From positions 744,001-808,000 of the forward strand of contig NZ_CP108006.1 of assembly GCF_036127095.1 (NCBI RefSeq): a DNA stretch of 64,000 nt. The letters are read 5' to 3'. The translations under genes were made by a program, and so were the position numbers. Shown here one piece after another: positions 56,701 to 64,000 of this stretch; position 1 is the stretch's first letter; every line of letters starts with the position of its first letter. Source of the stretch: Streptomyces sp. NBC_00335. GTDB lineage: Bacteria; Actinomycetota; Actinomycetes; Streptomycetales; Streptomycetaceae. The notes under the pieces are model-generated. The model saw only the letters and a program-made list of their open reading frames with translations, was not told where the DNA came from and ran no database searches.

Positions 56701-57183
56701 TCAGGTGCCGGACGCCCCGGTGCTGCCGAGGTGTTCCGTAGGGCCGGCGAAGGACAGGAACAGGGTCCGGGTGGTGAGCAGCCAGGTTCCGGCCACCCGT
56801 CGGAAGGTGTCCTCGTAGTGCCCCACCTGAGTCGGGGGCCGGGGTGGCACCAGGCCCCCGGAGTGGCCGTCGACCCGGTACGTGGCGAAGTAGGCGGTGG
56901 CGGTGGCCGTGTCCGGGGAGGTCACGGTGACCAGGACGTTGGTGCACATGCGGCGCGACAGGCGGTCCTCGGGGCGGCCGCCGAAGTAGTCGCGAAGGGC
57001 CTCGCGGCCCGTGATGCGGCGGTCCCCGGCGGGCCATTCCCAGATCCCGTCCGGCGTGAACAGGTCCGCCACCGAGCCCGGGTCCCCGAGGTCGAGGCGG
57101 TGGACGAACTCGGTGATCAGTCGCTCGCACGCGCGCTCGGCCAGCAGGTGTTCCATCGGATCCAGAGTGCTTTCGACATCCAT
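56701..57183 (-). CDS. SnoaL-like (NTF2-fold) protein
   Basis: A protein of 160 residues with the cone-shaped alpha+beta barrel pattern of SnoaL/ketosteroid-isomerase-like proteins: CERLITEFVHRLDLGDPGSVADLFTPDGIWEWP, TGREALRDYFGG, RRMCTNVLVTVTSPDTATATAYF and VGHYEDTFRRVAGTWLLTTR. Such proteins are isomerases, cyclases, hydroxylase-like enzymes or have no activity. No biosynthetic partner lies adjacent. Confidence 0.82.
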   Translation of the reverse strand: MDVESTLDPMEHLLAERACERLITEFVHRLDLGDPGSVADLFTPDGIWEWPAGDRRITGREALRDYFGGRPEDRLSRRMCTNVLVTVTSPDTATATAYFATYRVDGHSGGLVPPRPPTQVGHYEDTFRRVAGTWLLTTRTLFLSFAGPTEHLGSTGASGT

Positions 57184-57397
57184 GATCAACTCTTAGCAGA
57201 GCCGAGCGCGGAGGCGAAGCTTCCCCGGACGTACTCGGATGGCCACGGCCGGGGGGCCGCAGGTCCGATGGTCACTCCGTCACGATGCGTCCACGCCGCC
57301 GCCTCAACCCGTACCGGATGGCCTAACGTCTCTGGCCCTCGTTCCCGACATCGACCAGCATGGGGGGCGGTGGGACCGGCGGACGGGATGGGCACGC

Positions 57398-59824
57398 ATG
57401 CGCGCCACTGATGGCAACCAGGATTCTCCCTTCGCTGTCACGAACACGGCCGCGGCGCTGTTCGACGGTGCCGGGACGGTCGTGGCCTGGACGCCGGCCG
57501 CCGAGGCCCTCCTGGGGCGCCGTTCCGCGGACGTGTGCGGGCGGCCGGCGCGGGAGCTCCTCGCGGACCCGGGCAGCTGGGAAGCGGTTCTGGCTCAGGA
57601 GAGAGAGCAAGGGGAGGCCGGGTGGGAGGGCCGGGCCGTGCTGCGGCACGGGTCGGGGGGCGAGGTGGAGATCGGCTTCCGCGCCGTTCCGCTGGACGAC
57701 GGTGCGCGGGGGAATCCGGCCCGCTGCCTCGTGCTCGGCGCACCCCTGGAGCGCGTCGCCCAATGGCGGCAGGACCACGCCTTCACGCAGGAACTGTTCC
57801 TGCAGGGCCGAGTGGGCCTGGCCGTCTTCGATGCGGACCTGCGCCTGCTCCGGACGAACACGCACCTGCTGCCGTACTCCGGGGTGCCCGTCGAACTGAC
57901 CGGCCGGCGCCTCGCCGACTTCTTGCGGGCCGAGGACGCGCGGATCATCGACGACCGGCTGCGGGAGGTCCTGCGCAGCGGGAACCCCTTGATCGGTTTC
58001 AACACGACCGCGCGCACCTTGGACGACTCGAGAGGCGGCCGGGTCGTGACCATCCAGGCATTCCGGCTGCAGGAACCGGACGGACGTCCGATGGGTGTGG
58101 CGACGGTGTTCACCGACGTCACCGACCACGAGCGCTCGCGCGGGCGCCTGGACCTGCTGTACCGCGCGACCGGGGCGCTGGGCGGTTCGCTGTCCGTCCT
58201 GCGTACCGTCGAGGACCTGGTCGGGATCCTGGCGCCCGCGTTCGGTGATCGTGCCGCGGTGGATCTCGCCGAGACCGTTCTGACCGGGGGCGAGCCCGCC
58301 GCTGACGGGCATCCCCCGCTGCCGCTGATCCGGGTGGCCGTCGCCGGAGCGGAAGCGGGCGTGCCGCGTACGGGTACGGCGCTCTTCGCCGCGGTGCGGG
58401 AGTGCCGGGGAGAGCTGGTCAACGGTCTCGGAGCCCGGTCCACGGGGTCCGAAGGGTCCGGGCAGGAGGCTGCCCCGGAGTGGGCGGCTGCCGTACCGGG
58501 TGCGCATTCGGCGATGACGGCGCCGCTGTGCGTTCGGGGCGTCGGGTTCGGCAGGATCACGCTCTGGCGGACGGGGGACGCTCCCCCGCTGGACGGGGAC
58601 GACCTGGCGCTGCTGGAGGAGATCGCCGCCCGCGCGGCCGTCGCCGTGGACAACGCGCGGCGGTACACCAAGGAACGCCGCACCGCCGTGGGCCTGCAGC
58701 GCAGCCTGCTGCCGCCTGCCACCTCGGAAACGCCGGCGCTGGAAGCCGCCGGCCTCTACCTGCCCGCCGACGCGGACAGCGGGGTGGGCGGCGACTGGTT
58801 CGATGTCATCCCCCTGTCGTCGGCCCGTGTCGCCCTGGTGGTCGGGGACGTCGCCGGTCACGGGCTGCACGCCACGGCCATGATGGGACGCCTGCGCAGC
58901 GCCGTACGTGCGATGGCGGACCTGGAGCTGGAACCCGAGGAACTGCTGGCGCACGTCGACGACATGGTCCTGCAGGTCGCCGCCGAGGCGGAGAGCGAGG
59001 ACGCGGAGGACGGTGACGCGGGCACGCCGCCGCGCAGCGGGCCGGCCGGTGCCACCTGTCTGTACGCCGTCTACGACCCGGTCACCCGCAGGTGCGTGAT
59101 GGCGAGCGCCGGGCACCCGCCTCCGGCCGTGGTCGGCCCGGACGGAACCGTGGAGTACGTCGAGCTGAGCCCCGGCCCGCCCCTGGGGGTCGGCGGCTGG
59201 CCCTTCGAGCCGGTCGAACGCGAGCTGCCTCCGGGGAGCGTCCTCGCCCTCTACACCGACGGCCTGATCGAACGCGGAGCGGGGGACATCGACGAGGGCA
59301 TGCGCGACCTGGCGGACCGCCTGCTGCGCGCGGACGTACTCGGCCGGCCGCTGCGGCAGGCCCGGCACGACATCGTGGAAGGGCTGCCGCCGGGGCGGCT
59401 GAAGGACGACGTCACCCTCCTGCTGGCCCGTACCCGGGTGGTGGACGGCGGCTCCGTCGCGACATGGCTGCTCGACGCCGACCCGGCGGTCGTCGCCGAC
59501 GCGCGCCATCTCGTCCTGGAACAGCTCACCGCCTGGGACCTCGACGAGCTGGCCTTCAGCACGGAGCTCATCGTCAGCGAGCTGGTCACCAACTCCATCC
59601 GTCACGCCGGTGGCCAGGTCCGGCTCCGGCTGATCCGGGCGGACACGCTGACGTGCGAGGTCTCGGACTCCAGCAACACGCAGCCGAGGATGCGGCGGGC
59701 GAGGAGCCACGAGGAGGGCGGGCGCGGCCTGTACATCGTCGCCCAGCTCTCGCACCGCTGGGGCAGCCGCTACACCGTGGGGGGCAAGACCGTCTGGTCC
59801 GAACAGGCCCTGCCCCCCGCCTGA
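57398..59824 (+). CDS. PAS-PAS-GAF-PP2C-HATPase signalling protein (RsbU/RsbW fusion)
   Basis: A protein of 808 residues. Two PAS-like sensors (10-115 and 125-250) are followed by a GAF domain (about 265-425), a SpoIIE/RsbU-type PP2C phosphatase (LQRSLLPP, then GVGGDWFDVIPL, VGDVAGHGLHATAMMGRLR, TDGLIERGAGDIDEGM), and a C-terminal RsbW-like HATPase (STELIVSELVTNSIRHAGG; GRGLYIVAQLSHRWG). It combines anti-anti-sigma phosphatase and anti-sigma kinase activities in one chain, a design common in Streptomyces for sensing and partner switching. No sigma or anti-sigma gene lies next to it. Confidence 0.92.
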   Translation: MRATDGNQDSPFAVTNTAAALFDGAGTVVAWTPAAEALLGRRSADVCGRPARELLADPGSWEAVLAQEREQGEAGWEGRAVLRHGSGGEVEIGFRAVPLDDGARGNPARCLVLGAPLERVAQWRQDHAFTQELFLQGRVGLAVFDADLRLLRTNTHLLPYSGVPVELTGRRLADFLRAEDARIIDDRLREVLRSGNPLIGFNTTARTLDDSRGGRVVTIQAFRLQEPDGRPMGVATVFTDVTDHERSRGRLDLLYRATGALGGSLSVLRTVEDLVGILAPAFGDRAAVDLAETVLTGGEPAADGHPPLPLIRVAVAGAEAGVPRTGTALFAAVRECRGELVNGLGARSTGSEGSGQEAAPEWAAAVPGAHSAMTAPLCVRGVGFGRITLWRTGDAPPLDGDDLALLEEIAARAAVAVDNARRYTKERRTAVGLQRSLLPPATSETPALEAAGLYLPADADSGVGGDWFDVIPLSSARVALVVGDVAGHGLHATAMMGRLRSAVRAMADLELEPEELLAHVDDMVLQVAAEAESEDAEDGDAGTPPRSGPAGATCLYAVYDPVTRRCVMASAGHPPPAVVGPDGTVEYVELSPGPPLGVGGWPFEPVERELPPGSVLALYTDGLIERGAGDIDEGMRDLADRLLRADVLGRPLRQARHDIVEGLPPGRLKDDVTLLLARTRVVDGGSVATWLLDADPAVVADARHLVLEQLTAWDLDELAFSTELIVSELVTNSIRHAGGQVRLRLIRADTLTCEVSDSSNTQPRMRRARSHEEGGRGLYIVAQLSHRWGSRYTVGGKTVWSEQALPPA

Positions 59825-59835
59825 CGGGCCGGTCG

Positions 59836-61977
59836 CTACGGAGCGGCCGCCACCGGCATGACGTGTCCCAGCAGGCCCTCCTTCACGTAAGGCCCCTCGC
59901 AGTCGGCCCTGTTGGAGACGAAGTGGTCGAACACCGAAGGTGCGTAGCACCGGTAGAGGGGCAACGATCCCGGTACCGCCTTGGTGTACGCGTATCCGAC
60001 CGCGCCGAGGGGCTGTTGGCCCTCGCATCCCGGGTCGGCGGTCAGCAGCGAGTGGTTCGCCGCCTTGCATTCGTAGAGCCTGACCGTGCCGGGCGCGGGG
60101 TCCCGCAGCACCTTCCAGACCCCCTCGTGGGTGAACCCGGCGGGCAGGGAGCGGGAGGACGCCAGGTGCCCGGCGTGGGGGCGGTGGCCGCGGACCAGGG
60201 GTACGTACGGGGTGGTGTGGCCGGCGGCTCCCGCCCAGGTGCGCAGGTAGCCCTCGGCTCCCCGCATGAGCTCGTCCACCACGTCCTGGCCGCCGGTGAC
60301 GCGGATGTCCTCGATCCAGTCGGGTACGAGGCCGTAGTGGGTGCCGCCGCCGTCGGTGTTGACGTCCCAGACCCGCGATCCGGTGACCTGCCGGTCGAGG
60401 ACCGAACCGCCGTCGGGGCTGCGGAAGGGGTAGCTGACGGGGTTCCCGGCCGCGGCCCGGGGGCCGGGGAGCCAGGCGAAGCCGTTCATGTCCGTGCCGA
60501 TCCCGTACCCGGCACCGTACTTGGCGCGCAGGGCGGCGTGCCTGCGCGCCTCGGCGGTGAAGGCGGGGGCCTCGTACATGTGGCCCGTGATGAAGCCGCC
60601 CAGGCGGTAGACCCGCTCGGTCCAGCTGTCGTCCATCCAGCCGTGGGTGGACAGCACGCCGGAGTAGCGTTCGGCTTCGAGCACGCGCAGCGCCTGGTTG
60701 GCCGCCTTGACGCTCATGTGGTCGATCTCCAGCATCATGTTGCGCTGGGTCATGCCCAGTACCGCGTACTCGCCCAGGGCGGTCAGGCCACGACGGTTGC
60801 ACTGGGCGCCCGCGGCCTGCAAGGAGGCGCCGTACTCAGGCAGTTCGGCCCCCTCCGGCAGGGCTTCCCGGATCCGGGCCTCCGCCTCGGCCTGGGACAT
60901 GCCGGTGTCCCCGGCCGTCTTCGCGGCGCCCGCCTCCGCATGGCCCGCCTCCTGGCCCTCGGCGGCCAGACCGAAGCCGATCGGGTTGTCGTGCTCGGCG
61001 CCGGGGCAGGGCTCCGTGCTCCAGAAGGTGCCCGTCGACAGGAACTGGCCGACGTTGATGGCCATGCCCTGGGTGCCCGAGTCGAACCGGACTCCGCACA
61101 GGGCGTTGTCGAACTTGTGGCACAGGAACATGCTGCGCACGCCCAGCCGGTGCAGTTCGTCGAGGCCGCGGTCGATGTCGGCCATGGTGCAGCGGGCGCC
61201 GTCCAACACCTGTTTGCAGCCGAAGGGTTCGGAGGTCTCCACCCCGAGGACGACGGCGAGCTTGCCCTCCTGGATGACCTTGCGGGCCTGGCCGGGCTCG
61301 GTGACGACCCGGAACCAGCCCTTGCCGGCGCCGCCGTACATGGCGTCGACATGATCCTGGAGCTCGTACGTCTTCTGGATCTGGAGCCTGATCGCGGTCA
61401 TCTCGTCGCAGCCGCGGTCCTTGAAGAAGTAGAGCGAGCAGATGACGCCGTTGGTGACCATGTCGTTCACCAGGATCCGCTGGCCGCCCCGCCAGGCGCG
61501 CTCCACCCAGGCGTAGTACGTCTGCTGGTGGGTGGCGGAGTCGTGGGCCGGCCAGTCGCGGAACGTCGGCCAGCCGGTCGGGTCGTGCCGGCCGTCACCG
61601 CCCTTGGTGATCATGTCGAAGAGGGCGAGGACGCCGTTCGGGTAGTGCTCGGGGCAGTCCTTGAGGGCGTCCGCCGCCCCCGCCGCGGAGAAGACCTTTC
61701 CGCAGACCAGCCGTCCTCCGAAGCCCTCGTTGGACATCAGGTGGACGTGCCCGTCGACGTATCCGCGGACCCGTCCCTGGGCGTCGGTCCCGGTGAACGG
61801 CTCGCCCGTGACGTTGACCTGCGAGTCCGGGGCCGGACGCGCCACGGGCTCCCACCACTGCGGGCCGGCCGTGGCGCCGGCGGTCGACGGGCCGAGCAGC
61901 AGGGTGATCAGTGCGAGGACCAGGCCGGTTAACAGGTACCGGCTTCGCCCGAGGGCTCTTCGTCGGTTCATCCCCAT
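59836..61977 (-). CDS. Secreted metallo-dependent hydrolase with C-terminal DUF5648-like lectin repeats
   Basis: A precursor of 713 residues. AAGGAG lies six bases before ATG 61977 and a Sec signal covers residues ~15-37. The TIM-barrel hydrolase shows [14 protein letters not shown] (metal-binding His pair), [41 protein letters not shown] and [11 protein letters not shown], as in renal-dipeptidase/amidohydrolase-type enzymes. The last ~90 residues carry [20 protein letters not shown] and [22 protein letters not shown], repeats of a DUF5648-like beta-propeller/lectin domain. Substrate unknown, perhaps a cell-surface dipeptide or lipid. Confidence 0.8.
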   Translation of the reverse strand: MGMNRRRALGRSRYLLTGLVLALITLLLGPSTAGATAGPQWWEPVARPAPDSQVNVTGEPFTGTDAQGRVRGYVDGHVHLMSNEGFGGRLVCGKVFSAAGAADALKDCPEHYPNGVLALFDMITKGGDGRHDPTGWPTFRDWPAHDSATHQQTYYAWVERAWRGGQRILVNDMVTNGVICSLYFFKDRGCDEMTAIRLQIQKTYELQDHVDAMYGGAGKGWFRVVTEPGQARKVIQEGKLAVVLGVETSEPFGCKQVLDGARCTMADIDRGLDELHRLGVRSMFLCHKFDNALCGVRFDSGTQGMAINVGQFLSTGTFWSTEPCPGAEHDNPIGFGLAAEGQEAGHAEAGAAKTAGDTGMSQAEAEARIREALPEGAELPEYGASLQAAGAQCNRRGLTALGEYAVLGMTQRNMMLEIDHMSVKAANQALRVLEAERYSGVLSTHGWMDDSWTERVYRLGGFITGHMYEAPAFTAEARRHAALRAKYGAGYGIGTDMNGFAWLPGPRAAAGNPVSYPFRSPDGGSVLDRQVTGSRVWDVNTDGGGTHYGLVPDWIEDIRVTGGQDVVDELMRGAEGYLRTWAGAAGHTTPYVPLVRGHRPHAGHLASSRSLPAGFTHEGVWKVLRDPAPGTVRLYECKAANHSLLTADPGCEGQQPLGAVGYAYTKAVPGSLPLYRCYAPSVFDHFVSNRADCEGPYVKEGLLGHVMPVAAAP

Positions 61978-62100
61978 CCCTTTCTCCTTCACGATGCGTT
62001 CGTGGCATGGCGTGGTGGCGTGCCGCGGCAGGGCGTGGCACGCCACGGGCGCGGGCCGGGGCCGGAGGCCGACCCTAGGAGCCGGCCCGCGGCGCCGTCA

Positions 62101-62192
62101 TTGACTGCGGCGGCCAACCCGTTGACTCTCCGGACCGGCCCCGGTGTCGTCCCGCGGGCGGTGTTGACGGGGGGCGTGCGCCCGCATTGACT
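62101..62192. promoter_or_regulatory. Four TTGAC direct repeats in the divergent region before the AraC gene
   Basis: TTGACT or TTGACG occurs at 62101, 62122, 62164 and 62187, mostly about 21 or 42 bp apart, that is two or four helical turns. This is the spacing an AraC dimer or tetramer uses. One copy may be a -35 box. Confidence 0.5.
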
Positions 62193-62199
62193 GACCGAT

Positions 62200-63255
62200 G
62201 TGTCAGCCACCGAGCCGCCCTTCGTCACCGCGTGCTACGCCCTCGCCGTCCTGAGCGCCACGGTGGAGGACTCCGGCGGGGCGGCCGCCCGGACCTTGCC
62301 CACGGACCGGCCGGACCAGCCGGATCGGACGGACCAGCCCGACCGGCCGGCGTTCGGCGAGATGCAGGCCCTGTGGGACGACGTGCTCGGCGCCGTGGGC
62401 GCCGGCCCGCACACCGGGCTCCTCGCGGGCGACCGCATCAGGCCCGAGGGCCTGCACATCCTGGGCCACCTCGTCCTCACCTGCGCCAGCCTCGCGGACG
62501 CCGCGTGGGCGGCCGAGCGCTACCACCCCCTGATGAGCCGGTCGGGCAGGGTGACCCTGCACCGCCAGGACGGCGTCGGCCGGGTCTGCTACCGGCCGAC
62601 CGTCGACCCGGCGGCCATGCACCCCCAGCGGGTCGAGGCGATCGTCAGCAGCATGGTGCGGGCGGGCCGCTGGATCGCCGGCGACGGCTGGGCGCCCCTG
62701 GCCGTGTCGTTCGCCCACCCCCGCAGGGGCTCGGCGGAGCCCTACGCCCACGTCCTGGGCTGCCCCGTCGCCTTCGACGCCCCGGAGACCGCGATCACGG
62801 TCGCCGACGAGGACCTCGACCGGCGCCGCCCCCTCTACGACCCGGCGCTCGACGCCCTGCACCGGGCCTACGCCGACCGCCTCCTGCAGAAGCTGTCCGG
62901 GACCGTGACCGTCGCCGAGCGCGTACGGCAGTGGCTGGAGGACACCGCGCTCCAGGACGCGGGCCCCGAGGGCCCCGCCAAGGAGCTCAGCCTCAGCGTC
63001 CGGACCCTGCGCAGGGCCCTGCAGGCGGAGGGCACCTCGTGGCGCACGCTCCTCGACACCGCCCGCCACGACCGGGCCGGAAGGCTGCTGGATGCCACGG
63101 ACCTGCCGCTGGACCGGATAGCACCGCTCGTCGGCCTGAGCGGTGCGACGGCCCTGGTCCGCGCCTTCCACCGGTGGGAGGGCATGCCTCCGGGGGCGTA
63201 CAGGAGCCGGCAGCGGCCCGCGTCCGCGGATCCCCACGGGGCCGGCCGGGGGTGA
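62200..63255 (+). CDS. AraC-family regulator with Arabinose_bd-type sensor domain
   Basis: A protein of 351 residues. The N-terminal ~230 residues are of the AraC/ArgR/OruR type (GEMQALWDDVLGAVGAGPHTGLLAGDRI; GLHILGHLVLTCASLADAAWAAERYHPLMS). The C-terminal helix-turn-helix (LSLSVRTLRRALQAEGTSWRTLLDTARHDRAGRLL; RIAPLVGLSGATALVRAFHRWEGMPPGAYR) is typical. GTG 62200 sits just after TTGACT direct repeats. It is divergent from the secreted hydrolase gene and may control it. Confidence 0.87.
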   Translation: MSATEPPFVTACYALAVLSATVEDSGGAAARTLPTDRPDQPDRTDQPDRPAFGEMQALWDDVLGAVGAGPHTGLLAGDRIRPEGLHILGHLVLTCASLADAAWAAERYHPLMSRSGRVTLHRQDGVGRVCYRPTVDPAAMHPQRVEAIVSSMVRAGRWIAGDGWAPLAVSFAHPRRGSAEPYAHVLGCPVAFDAPETAITVADEDLDRRRPLYDPALDALHRAYADRLLQKLSGTVTVAERVRQWLEDTALQDAGPEGPAKELSLSVRTLRRALQAEGTSWRTLLDTARHDRAGRLLDATDLPLDRIAPLVGLSGATALVRAFHRWEGMPPGAYRSRQRPASADPHGAGRG

Positions 63256-63452
63256 GGAGGGTCACCGCGGGCGGCGCCCCGGCCCGCCGCCCGCGTTGCT
63301 AGATTGTCCGGCGGCCGACCCGATCCACGAGGCCCCGGACGAGATGCGCCGTACCCGGTTACGCACGACGACGCGCGAGGTGCCGCACGAGCGGCGCCTT
63401 CCGCTGTCCGCACCCGGGCAGCGTCCTCGTCGAGCAAGATGGGCCTTACGCC

Positions 63453-63905
63453 ATGACCGTGCCACTCACCCGCAGCCTGTACCGGACGACCGCGCACGCA
63501 GCCGGAGGCCGTACCGGGTCCGTCCGCACCGACGACGGCCGCCTGGACGTCCGCCTGGCCCCGCCGCGCAAGAAGGTCCCGGGCACCACCAACCCCGAGC
63601 AGCTGTTCGCGGCCGGTTTCGCCGCCTGCTTCACCTCCGCGCTCGCGGAGGTCGCCGCCGAGTTCGGGGCGGACGCCTCCGCCGCGCGCGTGGCGTGCGA
63701 AGTGCAGCTCGGCACCACGGACACGCCCGCGGGCTACGGCCTCGCGGTGGCCCTCACCGTCAGCCTGCCCGGGTGGCGGGCGGCGGACCTCCAGCCGCTG
63801 CTGCACCGGGCGGACGCCGTCTGCCCCTACTCGCAGGCCGTACGGGGCAACGTACCGCTGACGCTCCTGGCCCTGGACGACCTCGCTTCCGCCGACGGGG
63901 CCTGA
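63453..63905 (+). CDS. Ohr/OsmC-family organic hydroperoxide resistance protein
   Basis: A protein of 150 residues with the two catalytic Cys of the family: GFAACFTSAL and ADAVCPYSQAVRGN. TTNPEQLFAAGFAACF is the Ohr signature. It reduces organic hydroperoxides through thiols. An OhrR-type MarR repressor is not adjacent. The ATG has a weak upstream site. Confidence 0.93.
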   Translation: MTVPLTRSLYRTTAHAAGGRTGSVRTDDGRLDVRLAPPRKKVPGTTNPEQLFAAGFAACFTSALAEVAAEFGADASAARVACEVQLGTTDTPAGYGLAVALTVSLPGWRAADLQPLLHRADAVCPYSQAVRGNVPLTLLALDDLASADGA

Positions 63906-63925
63906 GCAGCCGCTACGGTGACGGC

Positions 63926-64000
63926 ATGAGCGGATCCCGGCGCCTCGTGCGCACCTGGGAGGTCTTCCCCGGCTCGGGTTACTCGACCGCGTGGGTCGAC
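63926..64000 (+). CDS. Start of an unidentified gene cut by the window edge
   Basis: ATG 63926 opens a frame of 25 codons to the end, MSGSRRLVRTWEVFPGSG continuing through Y-S-T-A-W-V-D, with normal codon use. It follows the Ohr gene by 20 bp and could share its transcript. Too short to identify. Confidence 0.4.
   Translation, partial: MSGSRRLVRTWEVFPGSGYSTAWVD

Noticed and set aside
59092..61932. Very long plus-strand open frame (946 codons)
   Set aside because: It is antisense to the secreted hydrolase and overlaps the PP2C gene; its composition is Gly/Arg/Val/Asp repeats typical of a GC-rich shadow frame, with no ribosome site or domain.

Overview
The window is very GC-rich, with mostly G/C third codon positions, many GTG starts and many tightly packed or overlapping genes. 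It carries a 2-methylisoborneol/encapsulin operon, RsbU/RsbW-type signalling proteins and a Tat/Sec-rich set of glycan-degrading enzymes. Together these point to a Streptomyces (or very close actinomycete) chromosome. I saw no tRNA, rRNA, CRISPR array, insertion sequence or integrase. Every gene call is by eye, from motifs and length.

Layout. 1-8.8 kb: a MocR/GntR regulator (cut by the window edge) divergent from an EamA transporter; an AraC regulator; a large secreted GH101 endo-alpha-N-acetylgalactosaminidase; an MFS exporter; a YbjQ-type protein; a secreted SH3-like protein. 8.9-11.5 kb: a minus-strand RNA-repair cassette (T4 Rnl1-like ligase, T4 Pnkp-like kinase/phosphatase, NYN-domain protein). 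11.7-15.2 kb: a Rossmann protein, a VOC protein, a DUF1275 protein and a TehA/SLAC1-like transporter. 15.4-25.3 kb: one long plus-strand nitrogen operon: urea transporter, ureA, a CbiX-like chelatase with a His-rich tail, ureB, ureC, ureF, ureG, ureD and two tandem Amt ammonium transporters. It has no ureE. 25.3-34.9 kb: universal stress protein, RraA-like protein, RCK-domain channel-like protein, lipoprotein, katG divergent from a Fur/PerR regulator, and MarR divergent from a rhodanese and a gene interrupted by an early amber codon.

34.9-38.7 kb: a minus-strand operon of family 2B encapsulin shell, 2-methylisoborneol synthase and GPP C-methyltransferase, which together would make an earthy terpene odorant with the synthase packaged in a protein shell. 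39.0-40.6 kb: a small secreted peptide with a Tyr-rich end, coupled 3 bp upstream of a cytochrome P450. 40.7-45.8 kb: xanthine dehydrogenase xdhABC behind a clear promoter and short leader ORFs. 45.9-48.9 kb: MFS transporter, small secreted protein, serine hydrolase. 49.1-55.7 kb: a glycan-use locus (GH35 beta-galactosidase, DeoR/LacI-hybrid regulator, PL8 hyaluronate/chondroitin-type lyase, jelly-roll lyase) with matching palindromic operators. 55.7-64 kb: small hypothetical proteins, a PAS-GAF-PP2C-HATPase signalling protein, a secreted metallo-dependent hydrolase, an AraC regulator, an Ohr/OsmC peroxidase and the start of one more gene.

The most notable points are the encapsulated terpene operon, the peptide-P450 pair, the RNA-repair trio, and several unusual features of the urease operon: a His-tail chelatase in place of UreE, a histone-H1-like UreB tail, Glu in place of the first twin-His in both Amt proteins, and a terminator-like hairpin plus leader ORF before the urea transporter.
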